A stretch of 49,184 nt of DNA from an uncultured Gammaproteobacteria bacterium (GTDB lineage: Bacteria; Pseudomonadota; Gammaproteobacteria; JAADHQ01). The stretch covers positions 94,426-143,609 of the forward strand of contig CAMYJO010000006.1 of assembly GCA_947258755.1 (NCBI GenBank), given 5' to 3'. Both the position numbers and the translations under genes were made by a program. The notes below the pieces were generated by a model, which worked only from the letters and a program-made list of their open reading frames with translations, was not told the DNA's origin and searched no databases. This document shows positions 15,490-24,836 of the stretch, piece by piece. The stretch's first letter is position 1, and each line of letters opens with the position of its first letter.

Positions 15490-17022
15490 ATGCCCCTGTT
15501 TTCATCGTTACAAATCAAAAATATTTACGATAAGCGCATCACGCAATCTTTAGCTCTTATCTTTCTGATGGCCTTGTTTTTGATGGCGTCGGCGAACGCC
15601 GCTAGCTCTGCTTGCGAAGATCACCTGATTACACATCTGAGTAATGATTACAGCAATATCACACTGGATAAGGAAGTTGCTGAGTTCCAAAAGCTTATTG
15701 AGGAATCGCTGGTATACAGGACAATCAGCATCGACATTGCTAAAAAAATCAAGGCAAGAATCAGGGCCAACCTGCCTTTGTCAGGTGCCGATCTGCATAC
15801 ATTGAACAACGGTCTGATTGCACATCTGGATTTACGAGAAAAATTATATCATTTCGCAGAAATACATGAATGCTGGCTGGATTTATCAGATATCCCAAAC
15901 GCTAAATACCTGATAACGCCGTATACCCGACTCCAGGGCGTCATGCTTTCCCTGTCCGCCGCACTCACGCTTTATGATAATTATCTGCTTGCCATTTCGA
16001 TTTTTGAAGAGGACGACAAATTGCGTCGCTTTCTGAATAACGAGGACAAGGGCTACAACAAAAGCTATGATAAACTCGCTGCCGTCACTGAATCCTACAA
16101 CTCTATAAACAATCGTAGCCGGGTTCGCAAGGCCATACATTTTTATGAAGCGAAATATCGGCAACTGCCACGGCGAAAACAATTCAGACGTTTCGCCTAT
16201 TTAAATCTACTCATCAATCAGAGCCCCTCCTATAACCTAACGCGCGAGTATGCGCCCTATCGCGTACTCAATAATAAACTAAAGTTTTATGAGGCCGTCA
16301 CAAATGACACCATGGCGACACTAAAAAAAGATGGCGTTAATGTTTTTAGCATGTTGTTTGGTAATGCCCTTGGACTGATTGAGAGCAGAAAAGGAAAATT
16401 ACATAAAAATAATAAAATTATTACTCAGGTTAAAAATAAGCTCAGAGCAGGCGACATATTACTGGAAAAAACCCCGTTCAGATTAACCGATAAATTCATT
16501 CCAGGCCATTGGGGTCATGCAGCCATCTGGATAGGCACTGAAGAGGAGTTAAAAGAATTAGGTATCTGGAACCATCCATTGGTGCAAAAGTACCGGAAGC
16601 ATATCCGCAAAGGGAATGCCGTCATTGAGGCCTTGCGCAATGGCGTGGTCATGAGTCCATTGAATCATTTCATGAACATCGATGACTTAGGTGTACTACG
16701 GCTTAAACAAGATAAACAGGCCGATAAAGCCGATATTATTTTATTGGCATTACGGCAAATTGGTAAGGAGTATGATTTTAATTTTGATATCGAGAGCACT
16801 GACAAAATTGTATGCTCAGAACTGATTTACGTCACTTTCACTAACATCGATTGGCCCACTGAAAACATGTTGGGTCGCTATACAATCAGCCCTGATAATA
16901 TCGCCAAAAAAACACTTGGCGATGGCCCCCTTGATTTAATCATGCTCATTCATGACGGACAAATAATTAACGACCAGGCAAACATAACCATGGCAAAATT
17001 ATTGCAAGACAGCAATAAGTGA
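15490..17022 (+). CDS. Exported YiiX/YebB-like NlpC/P60-superfamily cysteine hydrolase
   Basis: 510 aa. A signal peptide ends near residue 37 (MASANA). About 280 residues of helical sequence with no recognised domain follow, then a permuted papain-like domain: LRAGDILLEKTP (about 318-329), H343 in GHWGHAAIW, E380 in AVIEAL, and C442 in IVCSELIYV. This order of His before Cys fits the YiiX/YebB (peptidase C92, DUF830) family. Such enzymes act on peptidoglycan peptides or acyl/amide bonds; the substrate here is unknown. It is AT-richer than its neighbours. Confidence 0.75.
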   Translation: MPLFSSLQIKNIYDKRITQSLALIFLMALFLMASANAASSACEDHLITHLSNDYSNITLDKEVAEFQKLIEESLVYRTISIDIAKKIKARIRANLPLSGADLHTLNNGLIAHLDLREKLYHFAEIHECWLDLSDIPNAKYLITPYTRLQGVMLSLSAALTLYDNYLLAISIFEEDDKLRRFLNNEDKGYNKSYDKLAAVTESYNSINNRSRVRKAIHFYEAKYRQLPRRKQFRRFAYLNLLINQSPSYNLTREYAPYRVLNNKLKFYEAVTNDTMATLKKDGVNVFSMLFGNALGLIESRKGKLHKNNKIITQVKNKLRAGDILLEKTPFRLTDKFIPGHWGHAAIWIGTEEELKELGIWNHPLVQKYRKHIRKGNAVIEALRNGVVMSPLNHFMNIDDLGVLRLKQDKQADKADIILLALRQIGKEYDFNFDIESTDKIVCSELIYVTFTNIDWPTENMLGRYTISPDNIAKKTLGDGPLDLIMLIHDGQIINDQANITMAKLLQDSNK

Positions 17023-17421
17023 ATAAGGCATGGCCTTGAAGAACACTACTAAATTATAACTACATGTTTTAAAAAGACTTATTGATTTATTGAGATAGAA
17101 TACTAAACAATATCCATTCCGCTATTCGACACTAGATAGTGCTCGCCTCTGTTTTGTATGCGTTAACAATCGACATAATAACCCACCTTACTCAATACAC
17201 AGAAGCACTTGCACTTTAGGCATTAATTCACAAAACAAACCCTACTTAGATTACAGCGAATACCCCGCAGCTCATGCAACATGACAACTGTACGAGCAGG
17301 GAAGCCTTTTATCTCCTGGTCGCCAGAGAAACGTTAGCCGATGACCTATGCATGCCTTCTGATGAACCTGCATAAGCTCACAGCAAACACGTCCTGAACA
17401 CAAATTGAGAGAGAGAAAGCC
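17023..17421. other. Intergenic region, no gene seen
   Basis: 399 bp with no credible ORF. The first 200 bp are AT-rich. The last 150 bp before the lipoprotein start are more GC-balanced and contain small hairpins (CTGG/CCAG near 17320; ATGC-rich near 17347-17372), so a structured leader is possible. No known riboswitch consensus was recognised. Confidence 0.4.
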
Positions 17422-18048
17422 ATGAACACATCAAACATTAATACTGACAGGGGTACCTCATTGCACGAGGAAAGTCACAAGACCCGCGCGAAGAAAGTAG
17501 CCGCGAAGGCCGTCAAAATACTAGGCGTTAGTACCGCCTTGTTAGCCTTAAACGGTTGCTTGCTAACCAGCCCATACTGGAACCAGCAATTCAGTGACCA
17601 CACCGCAGCAATTCCACTACAGGCCTGGACAACTGAAAGGAACAAGGCTGTTAAATTCGAATGCGCCAAGGCATACCATGGCGGTTTGTATCCGTTCGGT
17701 GGCCCCGTGAACTGGATATCAGTTGCAACGATAAATTCTCAAGGACAAGCCTTGAATGACCCCCTCGGCGGCAAGATCTATGGTGCAGGCTTAAAAACCA
17801 CATTACCTGCTAATTGCTGGCGCCAGGACCCCGGAAATTCCGTTTGGTATGCCGCAGTACGCGCCAAACATGTCTCTGGCAGCAGAACAATTTCATACCA
17901 AACCTTCGATAAAACCGGCCTTGAATGCCTCGGCCGTGAAAACGGCAAGGCCACAAGTTGGTTTGGATGGATCAATAAAGGTTGCACCAAGACCTATTCT
18001 GGATCGTCTACAACAATACCTTACGTGATCTTCAGAGCCACGTCCTGA
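17422..18048 (+). CDS. Putative lipoprotein of unknown function
   Basis: 208 aa. A basic N-region of about 33 residues precedes a hydrophobic stretch and the lipobox LLALNGC (cysteine at residue 46). The n-region is long for a signal peptide, so a later start is possible, but the upstream AGAGAGAGAAAG favours this one. The rest is rich in Gly, Trp and aromatic residues with four further cysteines (ECAKAYHG, NCWRQDPG, LECLGREN, KGCTKTYSG), which may form disulfides in the periplasm or outside. No family recognised. Confidence 0.65.
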   Translation: MNTSNINTDRGTSLHEESHKTRAKKVAAKAVKILGVSTALLALNGCLLTSPYWNQQFSDHTAAIPLQAWTTERNKAVKFECAKAYHGGLYPFGGPVNWISVATINSQGQALNDPLGGKIYGAGLKTTLPANCWRQDPGNSVWYAAVRAKHVSGSRTISYQTFDKTGLECLGRENGKATSWFGWINKGCTKTYSGSSTTIPYVIFRATS

Positions 18049-18083
18049 TCCCGGGCTGCACTTTGCAGCATGGAACTGGCGAG

Positions 18084-18112
18084 TGCCGGGTATAGAAATA
18101 CTATACCCGGCA
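18084..18112 (+). terminator. Perfect hairpin after the putative lipoprotein gene
   Basis: A 12-bp perfect stem (18084-18095 with 18101-18112) and 5-nt AAATA loop lies 36 bp after the stop. No T-run follows, so it may be an mRNA-stabilising or Rho-assisted end rather than a classical terminator. Confidence 0.4.
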
Positions 18113-18186
18113 ACAATGAGTCTTGATTCACCAGAAAGCTACAAGAAGCTAACTAACAAATTAATTCCGATAGCAAGGAGAACATC

Positions 18187-18939
18187 ATGAATAAACCAGG
18201 CATGATCAGCGCAGCAGCCATAGGCATGCTCGCCATTAGCATTTGGGTGTTAACCCCAGCACCGACTGCAAAATTGAACAAAAACCCTTCAAATCTGAGC
18301 GAATCGCACACAAAACCTGAACCCGCTGCAACTGTAAAGACAAGCGAATCAGTACAGTCGGCCAATAAGCATCAGGGCATCAACGAAAACAGCGCCAAGC
18401 CGGTAATATTCAAGCACAACGAACCTGAACCTGAGGCTGCTGTCATTGACAGGGTCGGCACACCTGAAGGAGAGGATATCAACAATCCTGCCTCTAGCGC
18501 AGTTTTAACGCCATGGCATCACACAGATGACCCTACTTTCGATAGAGAAGCTGAAGACCAGCAACACACAGTGAGTGAGGATCAGGATAAGCACGAAAAT
18601 CGTGTTGCAGTGTTACAGGCGCAACTCCAGTCTGAAGCATACGACAGCACCTGGGCAAGTACACAGGAACAAGAACTGGTGAATCAATTCTACGAACTAA
18701 GCCCTGAAGGAAATCTGCTATCTGACGCAATATGCCGTAGTACATTCTGCCGTATCGATATTACCCATATCAATGCGGAGGCTGAATTACAATTTCTTGC
18801 TGAATTTGCGACCAAGAAGGCATTCATCAATGATGAAAAACAAGGCTTCTATCAGCGAATGGAAGATGAGAATGGTAGCGCACGAACTGTATTTTTCTTC
18901 GCACGTAAGGGGCATCAGCTGCCTGTGCGAAAGCTATAA
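18187..18939 (+). CDS. Membrane-anchored protein of unknown function
   Basis: 250 aa. An N-terminal membrane segment (about residues 5-24) is followed by a long, low-complexity, Glu/Pro/Asn-rich linker to about residue 120 and a compact C-terminal domain. The C-terminal part has a CRSTFC motif (about 181-186) followed by RIDITH and ends with a beta-rich segment (RTVFFFARKG). Similar C-x4-C motifs occur at the C-terminus of many uncharacterised proteobacterial envelope proteins, but I cannot name a family. A strong AAGGAG supports the start. Topology suggests a periplasmic C-terminal domain. Confidence 0.65.
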   Translation: MNKPGMISAAAIGMLAISIWVLTPAPTAKLNKNPSNLSESHTKPEPAATVKTSESVQSANKHQGINENSAKPVIFKHNEPEPEAAVIDRVGTPEGEDINNPASSAVLTPWHHTDDPTFDREAEDQQHTVSEDQDKHENRVAVLQAQLQSEAYDSTWASTQEQELVNQFYELSPEGNLLSDAICRSTFCRIDITHINAEAELQFLAEFATKKAFINDEKQGFYQRMEDENGSARTVFFFARKGHQLPVRKL

Positions 18940-18955
18940 AATCGACACTATATTG

Positions 18956-19001
18956 AAAAACGGGGCCAGGGAACAATAATTGTTATCTGACCCGGTTTTT
19001 G
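18956..19001 (+). terminator. Probable terminator after the membrane-anchored protein
   Basis: AAAAAC-GGG pairs with CCC-GGTTTTT with a one-base bulge and encloses an internal AACAAT/ATTGTT palindrome, 17 bp past the stop. The T-tract forms the 3' arm of the stem. Confidence 0.45.
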
Positions 19002-19003
19002 CT

Positions 19004-19136
19004 TGTGCTCTCGCGACATAAGCACAGCCCCTAGCAAAGTCGCTCCGCACGTCCATGTGCTCTCGCGACATAAGCACATCCCCTAGCAAAGTCGCTCCGC
19101 ACGTCCATGTGCTCTCGCGACATAAGCACATCCCTG
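19004..19136. repeat. 52-bp tandem repeat, about 2.5 copies
   Basis: Units at 19004-19055, 19056-19107 and a partial one from 19108 differ at only one or two positions. Each contains GTGCT...AGCAC pairing around a TCGCGA palindrome, so each unit can form a hairpin. The block lies between the convergent ends of the gene at 18187 and rplQ. Small ORFs across it only translate the repeat. Confidence 0.9.
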
Positions 19137-19138
19137 TG

Positions 19139-19166
19139 CAAAAAAAAGCCGGGGTAAACCCCGGCT
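19139..19166 (-). terminator. Rho-independent terminator of the ribosomal array after rplQ
   Basis: Stem AGCCGGGG (19147-19154) with CCCCGGCT (19159-19166) and a TAAA loop, followed on the minus strand by eight or nine T. It lies 32 bp after the rplQ stop. Confidence 0.9.
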
Positions 19167-19197
19167 CTTTGGTGATTCTTGATCTGACTAGCGCTTG

Positions 19198-19581
19198 CTA
19201 CTCTTCGTCGGCCTCTTCTTCGATAGGACGATCAACCAGCTCAACGTAGGCCATCGGTGCTGCATCACCTGGACGGTAGCCGCATTTGAGAATACGCAGA
19301 TAACCACCTGGACGGGATTCGTAACGTGGGCCCAGTTCGGCGAACAATTTACCAACCATTTCCTTGTCACGCAGACGTGAAAATACCAGTCGACGGTTGG
19401 CAACGCTGTCTTTCTTAGCCGTAGTAATCATTGGCTCGGCAACACGGCGCAGCTCTTTCGCCTTGGCCAGTGTGGTGCGAATGATTTCATGACGAAACAG
19501 TGACGCAGACATATTACGGAACATGGCAGTGCGGTGAGTGCTGTTCCTGTTTAACTGACGGCCTGAATGATGATGTCGCAT
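19198..19581 (-). CDS. rplQ: 50S ribosomal protein bL17 (RplQ)
   Basis: 127 aa, as in E. coli. [20 protein letters not shown] and [19 protein letters not shown] are diagnostic, and the acidic tail EEEADEE is common in gammaproteobacteria. Last gene of the alpha operon, 46 bp after rpoA, followed by a strong terminator. Confidence 0.98.
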   Translation of the reverse strand: MRHHHSGRQLNRNSTHRTAMFRNMSASLFRHEIIRTTLAKAKELRRVAEPMITTAKKDSVANRRLVFSRLRDKEMVGKLFAELGPRYESRPGGYLRILKCGYRPGDAAPMAYVELVDRPIEEEADEE

Positions 19582-19627
19582 AGCTATAACCCTGAATTCT
19601 AAATTTATTTAAACTATATTGCTGTAA

Positions 19628-20626
19628 TTAAACAACGGCAGTTTCGTTTTCACGCAAACTGGCAGGTGGCCAGTTCTCGAGTCGCATACCCAAAGACAGG
19701 CCATGGGAAGCGAGTACGTCCTTGATCTCGGTCAGTGATTTCTTACCCAGATTAGGCGTTTTCAGCAACTCGACTTCGGTGCGTTGAATCAGATCGCCAA
19801 TATAATAAATACTTTCTGCTTTCAGACAATTCGCAGAACGGACTGTCAGTTCCAGATCGTCTACCGGGCGCAGCAGGATAGGATCGATGTCCGATTCCTT
19901 TTCTTCCGGTTGCTCAACATCCTTACCTTGCAGGTCAACAAACACAGCTAACTGTGATTGCAGGATACCGGCCGATTGGCGAATGGCTTCTTCCGGATCA
20001 ACGGTACCATTGGTTTCGATACCAATGATCAGCTTATCCAGGTCGGTACGCTGTTCAACACGGGCGCTTTCGACATTATAAGTAATACGATAAACCGGGC
20101 TGAAAGTCGCATCCAGTAACAACTGACCGATGGGACGATTTTCCAGGGTCTTGGCGCGAACCGTGGCAGGTACATAACCGCGACCACGCTCAACCTTTAA
20201 GGTCATGTTGAGCTCGCCATCCTGAGTCAGGTTGGCAATCACATGATCAGGGTTGATGATTTCAACATCGTGGTCCAGGGTAATGTCACTGGCCAGCACC
20301 GGACCCTGCCCTTTTTTGCGCAGTGTCAGTGTTGCTTCATCACGTGCATGCATGACGATAGCCAAGCCCTTCAGGTTCAGCAGGATCTCAATAACGTCTT
20401 CCTGTACACCTTCAATAGCAGTGTACTCATGCAGAACGCCCTCGATTTGGGCTTCAACAACAGCACAACCAGGCAGTGATGATAATAATATCCTGCGTAA
20501 GGCATTACCTAAGGTATGACCAAAACCGCGTTCGAGCGGCTCCAGTGTTACTTTGGCTCTGCGCTCATCTGTAACCTGTACATCTACCACACGTGGCTTA
20601 AGCAAATCTGAAACGAAACCCTGCAT
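19628..20626 (-). CDS. rpoA: RNA polymerase alpha subunit (RpoA)
   Basis: 332 aa. The N-terminal assembly domain contains [20 protein letters not shown] and the linker leads to the C-terminal domain with [20 protein letters not shown] and [13 protein letters not shown], which contacts UP elements and activators such as the CRP encoded at 9484. Alpha dimerises to nucleate core polymerase. It lies in the alpha operon between rpsD and rplQ. Confidence 0.98.
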   Translation of the reverse strand: MQGFVSDLLKPRVVDVQVTDERRAKVTLEPLERGFGHTLGNALRRILLSSLPGCAVVEAQIEGVLHEYTAIEGVQEDVIEILLNLKGLAIVMHARDEATLTLRKKGQGPVLASDITLDHDVEIINPDHVIANLTQDGELNMTLKVERGRGYVPATVRAKTLENRPIGQLLLDATFSPVYRITYNVESARVEQRTDLDKLIIGIETNGTVDPEEAIRQSAGILQSQLAVFVDLQGKDVEQPEEKESDIDPILLRPVDDLELTVRSANCLKAESIYYIGDLIQRTEVELLKTPNLGKKSLTEIKDVLASHGLSLGMRLENWPPASLRENETAVV

Positions 20627-20646
20627 CGATTACCCTCTCTATGACT

Positions 20647-21273
20647 TTATTTTGAGTAAAGTTCAACAACCAAATGTTCATTGATATCTGAAGGAAGATC
20701 GCTACGCTCAGGTGCGGCTTTGAACACACCTGTCATTTTCTTCACATCAACATCGATCCAGTCAGAAAAACCACGTTGCTGGGCCATATCTAATGCACCC
20801 TGAATTCGACCCTGATTGCGGCCCTTTTCAGTAACGGTGACAACATCATTATCTTTCAACTGGTAGGAAGGTACATTGACCTTTCTGCCATTAACTTCGA
20901 TTCCTTTATGACGCACTAATTGACGTGCTTCATCTCTGGACGCTGCAAAACCCATACGGTAAACAACATTGTCCAGACGACTTTCCAGTAACTGCAACAG
21001 GTTTTCACCGGTCGAGCCCTTCAGTCGGGCTGCTTCCTTATAGTAAGTTCTGAACTTGCGTTCCAACACACCATAGGTACGACGTAATTTCTGCTTTTCA
21101 CGCAGCTGTACTGCGTAATCAGATAAACGTGTACGGCGAGTACCATGAACTCCAGGAGGAGTTGGCCTGTTTTCAATTGCACACTTGGAGGAAAAACATT
21201 TCTCTCCTTTCAAGAACAGTTTGGTACCTTCTCTACGACACAAACGGCACTTTGGACCAATATATCTAGCCAC
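20647..21273 (-). CDS. rpsD: 30S ribosomal protein uS4, zinc-type (RpsD)
   Basis: 208 aa from a GTG at 21273, chosen because GGAGG lies 7 nt upstream and the protein then begins (M)[11 protein letters not shown] as in the family. The longer reading frame has no support. C9, C12, C26 and C31 form a likely zinc site, the 'C+' version of S4 absent from E. coli. The S4 RNA-binding domain follows ([20 protein letters not shown]). S4 is a primary 16S binder and, in E. coli, the translational repressor of the alpha operon. Confidence 0.96.
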   Translation of the reverse strand: MARYIGPKCRLCRREGTKLFLKGEKCFSSKCAIENRPTPPGVHGTRRTRLSDYAVQLREKQKLRRTYGVLERKFRTYYKEAARLKGSTGENLLQLLESRLDNVVYRMGFAASRDEARQLVRHKGIEVNGRKVNVPSYQLKDNDVVTVTEKGRNQGRIQGALDMAQQRGFSDWIDVDVKKMTGVFKAAPERSDLPSDINEHLVVELYSK

Positions 21274-21289
21274 TGAATAACCTCCGGAA

Positions 21290-21670
21290 TTAAACTCTGC
21301 GCCGTTTCGGCGGGCGACAACCATTATGTGGGATCGGCGTAACATCAGTGATGTTAGTGATCTTGAAGCCCAGCGCATTCAATGCCCTGACAGCAGATTC
21401 ACGACCAGGACCTGGACCCTTGACCATAACTTCCACGTTCTTCATACCATATTCCTGGGCAACCTTACCGGCGCGCTCCGCAGCCACCTGGGCAGCAAAC
21501 GGTGTGCTCTTTCGAGAACCCCTAAAACCGGAACCACCAGCAGTAGCCCAAGACAAGGTATTACCTTGACGGTCTGTGATAGTCACAATTGTGTTATTAA
21601 AAGAAGCATGTATGTGGGCGACCCCATCGGCTACATTAATCCTCTTTTTGCGAACTGCTGCCTTTGCCAT
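21290..21670 (-). CDS. rpsK: 30S ribosomal protein uS11 (RpsK)
   Basis: 126 aa. [33 protein letters not shown] and the C-terminal [12 protein letters not shown] are hallmark S11 sequences. It sits on the platform of the 30S subunit and helps select correct codon-anticodon pairing. Between rpsM and rpsD in the alpha operon. Confidence 0.98.
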   Translation of the reverse strand: MAKAAVRKKRINVADGVAHIHASFNNTIVTITDRQGNTLSWATAGGSGFRGSRKSTPFAAQVAAERAGKVAQEYGMKNVEVMVKGPGPGRESAVRALNALGFKITNITDVTPIPHNGCRPPKRRRV

Positions 21671-21713
21671 ATCCTGATTACCTGAAATAAACTTGAATTT
21701 TTAAATACGCTAC

Positions 21714-22070
21714 TTAACGCTTGATTGGCTTGCGTGGACCCTTACGCGTACGCGCATTGGTCTTGGTACGCTGACCACGAAGCGGCAGTCCGCGACGATG
21801 ACGAATACCACGATAACAACCAAGGTCCATCAGACGCTTGATATTCATGGTCACTTCACGACGCAGGTCACCTTCAACAACAAACTTGCCTACTTCGGCA
21901 CGCAGTTTTTCCAGATCCGCTTCATCGAGTTCAGCAATTTTGGTCGTCGGTTTGATACCCGTTTCGGCACAAATAGCCCTAGCGCGAGTCGTACCAATCC
22001 CGTAAATCGATGTCAGTGAAACCACTGCATGCTTATGGTCTGGTATATTGATACCTGAAATACGTGCCAT
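21714..22070 (-). CDS. rpsM: 30S ribosomal protein uS13 (RpsM)
   Basis: 118 aa. [33 protein letters not shown] and [19 protein letters not shown] are diagnostic. The basic tail contacts P-site tRNA and the head domain forms bridges to the 50S subunit. First gene of the alpha group; AGAGGAAG precedes the ATG and a 7-bp hairpin lies at 22100-22119 in the leader. Confidence 0.98.
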   Translation of the reverse strand: MARISGINIPDHKHAVVSLTSIYGIGTTRARAICAETGIKPTTKIAELDEADLEKLRAEVGKFVVEGDLRREVTMNIKRLMDLGCYRGIRHRRGLPLRGQRTKTNARTRKGPRKPIKR

Positions 22071-22099
22071 TTAAATCTTCCTCTTGCACAAACGCTAAC

Positions 22100-22119
22100 T
22101 GCCGGAGACTGTTCCGGCA
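22100..22119 (-). promoter_or_regulatory. Hairpin in the rpsM (alpha operon) leader
   Basis: A perfect 7-bp TGCCGGA/TCCGGCA stem with a 6-nt loop, 30 nt upstream of rpsM in the 95-bp rpmJ-rpsM gap. E. coli has an S4-binding pseudoknot in this position. Equivalence here is only suggested by location. Confidence 0.35.
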
Positions 22120-22165
22120 AACGCGCAATGATAGCTTAAAACTGTCTTAAAATAAATACTTAAGG

Positions 22166-22279
22166 TTAGCCCTGACGCTGTTTATGGCGTGGTTCCTTAC
22201 AAATAACCCGCACAACACCGTTACGGCGTACAACCTTACAGTTACGACACATTTTCTTGACGGATGCGCGAACTTTCAT
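22166..22279 (-). CDS. rpmJ: 50S ribosomal protein bL36, zinc-type (RpmJ)
   Basis: 37 aa, found by reading the gap between secY and rpsM on the minus strand. It begins [14 protein letters not shown] and ends PRHKQRQG. C11, C14, C27 and H32 form the zinc ribbon, so this is the zinc-binding version, not the zinc-independent paralogue used under zinc limitation. It is the last gene of the spc group, as in E. coli. Confidence 0.96.
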   Translation of the reverse strand: MKVRASVKKMCRNCKVVRRNGVVRVICKEPRHKQRQG

Positions 22280-22348
22280 TTGCCTACTCCACTCACTCAA
22301 AAATCATCGCGAAATCACATAACGCTATGATATTAAAACAAAAAATAT

Positions 22349-23692
22349 TTACTGCAGACCGGATCGACCATAACCCTTAAGGTTGGCCTTCTTCATCAGT
22401 CCTTCATATTGCTGTGACATCATATGGGCCTGCATCTGCGCCATGAAATCCATCACAACCACTACAATAATCAACAGTGACGTACCACCGAAGTAAAATG
22501 GCACATCCCAGTACAAAATTAAAAATTCTGGCAGCAGACAGACCGATGTAATATAGATCGCCCCGGCCATGGTTAATTTTGACAATACGCCATCAATATA
22601 CTTGGCGGTCTGCTCTCCCGGTCGAATACCCGGTATAAAAGCCCCTGATTTTTTCAGGTTATCTGCCGTTTCCCGCGAATTAAACACCAACGCGGTGTAG
22701 AAAAAGCAGAAAAATATAATCAACATCGCATACACCAGCACATACAGAGGCTGGCCCGGTGACAATAACTGTGCAAAATCACCCAGCCATGACATCCCTT
22801 CCGAACTATTGCCAACCCACTGACCCATGGTCGCCGGGAACAGGATCAGGCTGGAAGCGAATATCGGCGGGATAACCCCGGACATATTCAGCTTCAATGG
22901 TAAATGGCTGCTCTGTGCTGCATACATCTTACGACCCTGCATGCGCTTGGCATAATTTACCGTGATCCTGCGCTGCCCTCTTTCGACAAAGATCACGAAT
23001 GCGGTGACTGCGATTGTCAAAATGAACAATATCAGCACCGTGAAAATACTCATTTCACCGGTATTGGCCAGTTCCAGTGTGGTGCCGATGGCACTGGGCA
23101 ATCCTGCGATGATGCCGGCAAAGATCAACATCGAGATGCCGTTACCAATACCGCGCTCGGTGATTTGTTCACCCAACCACATCAGGAACATGGTCCCGGT
23201 GACCAGGATAATCACAGTCGTAAAATAAAAGCTACCCGGATCAATCGTGACCAATCCCGGCTGCCTGGATAAACCAACGGCCACACCCAGTGCCTGGAAC
23301 GTGGCCAGTACTACCGTGCCGTAGCGCGTGTACTGTGTAATCTTGCGGCGTCCGGCTTCGCCTTCTTTTTTCATCGCTTCCAGCGACGGAATCACGACCG
23401 TCAATAACTGCATGATAATCGATGCAGATATATAAGGCATGATACCCAGAGCGAAAATCGACAGTCGCTCTAATGCCCCGCCTGAGAACATATTAAACAT
23501 GCCCAGGATCGTATTACGCTGTGACTCAAACAACTGCGCTAGTTCAGCCGGGCTCAGTCCAGGTACGGTAATAAAAGTACCCGCACGAAATACAAACAAG
23601 GCACCCAACACAAACCACAACCTGCGGCGAAGTTCCTTACCTTGTGATGCTCCGCCGAGTCCACCCGGCAGTGATGTGCCTGCTTTAACCAA
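22349..23692 (-). CDS. secY: Preprotein translocase subunit SecY
   Basis: 447 aa, ten membrane segments. Family blocks include [20 protein letters not shown] and the cytoplasmic loop region [13 protein letters not shown]. It forms the protein-conducting channel with SecE (48945) and SecG. The reading frame begins at a TTG (23692) one base after the rplO stop; no ATG exists near it that preserves the expected N-terminus, and AAGG lies upstream. The TTG start is unusual for an essential highly expressed gene and may tune SecY output relative to ribosomal proteins. Confidence 0.95.
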   Translation of the reverse strand: MVKAGTSLPGGLGGASQGKELRRRLWFVLGALFVFRAGTFITVPGLSPAELAQLFESQRNTILGMFNMFSGGALERLSIFALGIMPYISASIIMQLLTVVIPSLEAMKKEGEAGRRKITQYTRYGTVVLATFQALGVAVGLSRQPGLVTIDPGSFYFTTVIILVTGTMFLMWLGEQITERGIGNGISMLIFAGIIAGLPSAIGTTLELANTGEMSIFTVLILFILTIAVTAFVIFVERGQRRITVNYAKRMQGRKMYAAQSSHLPLKLNMSGVIPPIFASSLILFPATMGQWVGNSSEGMSWLGDFAQLLSPGQPLYVLVYAMLIIFFCFFYTALVFNSRETADNLKKSGAFIPGIRPGEQTAKYIDGVLSKLTMAGAIYITSVCLLPEFLILYWDVPFYFGGTSLLIIVVVVMDFMAQMQAHMMSQQYEGLMKKANLKGYGRSGLQ

Positions 23693-23693
23693 C

Positions 23694-24128
23694 TTAGTCT
23701 TCTACCTTTCCGCCGGCTGCTTCGATCGCTGCACGCGCACCCTTTGTAACCGGTACACCTTTAACAGTCACTGCCTTTTCGACCTTGCCAGAGGCAATAA
23801 TCTTGGCACGCAGAATGCGGTCAGTAATCAGACCTGATTTTTGCAATGAAAGCATATCAACAACATCACCTTCTACCAGGTGCAGTTCTGATAAACGAAT
23901 TTCGTCAGTGCGCTTTGCCTTGCGTGAACGGAAGCCGATTTTAGGCAAACGACGCTGCAATGGCATCTGACCGCCTTCGAATCCGACCTTGGTAAAGCCA
24001 CCGGAACGAGATTTCTGACCCTTATGGCCGCGACCAGCAGTCTTGCCGAGGCCGGAACCGATACCACGACCGACGCGTTTAGCGTTCTGCTTACTGCCTT
24101 CTGCAGGCTTGATCGTATTCAAACGCAT
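23694..24128 (-). CDS. rplO: 50S ribosomal protein uL15 (RplO)
   Basis: 144 aa. [20 protein letters not shown], the [18 protein letters not shown] glycine/basic extension and [18 protein letters not shown] are diagnostic. It binds 23S rRNA late in 50S assembly. Its stop is one base from the secY start, implying coupling. Confidence 0.98.
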   Translation of the reverse strand: MRLNTIKPAEGSKQNAKRVGRGIGSGLGKTAGRGHKGQKSRSGGFTKVGFEGGQMPLQRRLPKIGFRSRKAKRTDEIRLSELHLVEGDVVDMLSLQKSGLITDRILRAKIIASGKVEKAVTVKGVPVTKGARAAIEAAGGKVED

Positions 24129-24129
24129 A

Positions 24130-24315
24130 TCAGACTTCCTCTACCTTAAGCATATAATAGGCTTTGTTGATCATGCCGCGGTTTTCAGGTGTGCCATCAA
24201 CAACAACAGATTGACGGATCTTCCTGAGACCCAGACCTCTAACGCTAGCCTGGTGGTTTTTCAAACGACCATTCAGGCTTTTAATCAATGTAACTTTCAG
24301 TTTTTGCTCAGACAT
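24130..24315 (-). CDS. rpmD: 50S ribosomal protein uL30 (RpmD)
   Basis: 61 aa. [20 protein letters not shown] and [20 protein letters not shown] match the short bacterial L30. Tightly packed between rpsE (3 bp) and rplO (1 bp) in the spc group. Confidence 0.97.
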   Translation of the reverse strand: MSEQKLKVTLIKSLNGRLKNHQASVRGLGLRKIRQSVVVDGTPENRGMINKAYYMLKVEEV

Positions 24316-24318
24316 GGC

Positions 24319-24825
24319 TTAACCCAGGATATCTTTGACTTTTTTACCACGTTTTGCAGCAACAGATTCGGGTGACGCCATTTCGGTCAATCCACGAATG
24401 GTTGCTCGCACAACATTAATAGGATTACGTGATCCTATGCATTTGGCCAGTACGTTATGCACACCAACTACTTCGAAAACTGCGCGCATTGCACCACCGG
24501 CGATAATTCCGGTACCTTCAGATGCTGGCTTCATGAATACCTTGCTGGCGCCATGTCGGGAGGTAATATCGTACTGTAAAGTACCCTCACTCAATGCAAC
24601 CTGCTTCATATTCTTGCGGGCCTTTTCCATCGCCTTCTGGATGGCGACAGGAACTTCCCTCGCCTTACCGTAGCCGAAGCCAACCTTGCCATTACCATCA
24701 CCGACTACGGTCAGCGCAGTGAAGCCGAATATACGACCACCCTTGACGACCTTAGCCACACGATTGACGGCGACCAGTTTTTCTAATAATTCATCACCTG
24801 AATTTTTAACTTCAGCTACTGACAT
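24319..24825 (-). CDS. rpsE: 30S ribosomal protein uS5 (RpsE)
   Basis: 168 aa. The double-stranded RNA-binding-like N-domain ([20 protein letters not shown]) and C-domain ([20 protein letters not shown]) are typical. It lines the mRNA entry and influences accuracy; the loop around VVKGGR, where spectinomycin-resistance changes arise, looks wild type. In the spc group after rplR. Confidence 0.98.
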   Translation of the reverse strand: MSVAEVKNSGDELLEKLVAVNRVAKVVKGGRIFGFTALTVVGDGNGKVGFGYGKAREVPVAIQKAMEKARKNMKQVALSEGTLQYDITSRHGASKVFMKPASEGTGIIAGGAMRAVFEVVGVHNVLAKCIGSRNPINVVRATIRGLTEMASPESVAAKRGKKVKDILG

Positions 24826-24836
24826 ACTATTTACCC

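Noticed and set aside
17260-17421. c-di-GMP (GEMM) or other riboswitch before the lipoprotein gene
   Set aside because: Some GCAGGG-like words appear but the conserved core and tetraloop receptor pattern are absent.
19004-19136. Possible CRISPR array
   Set aside because: Units are contiguous without distinct spacers and number fewer than three; no cas gene is present.
18934-19249. Small ORFs on both strands across the tandem repeat
   Set aside because: Their sequences are only translations of the 52-bp unit and lack ribosome binding sites.
21274-21378. Longer rpsD reading frame
   Set aside because: It overlaps the rpsK end, lacks family similarity, and the GTG at 21273 has a proper GGAGG.
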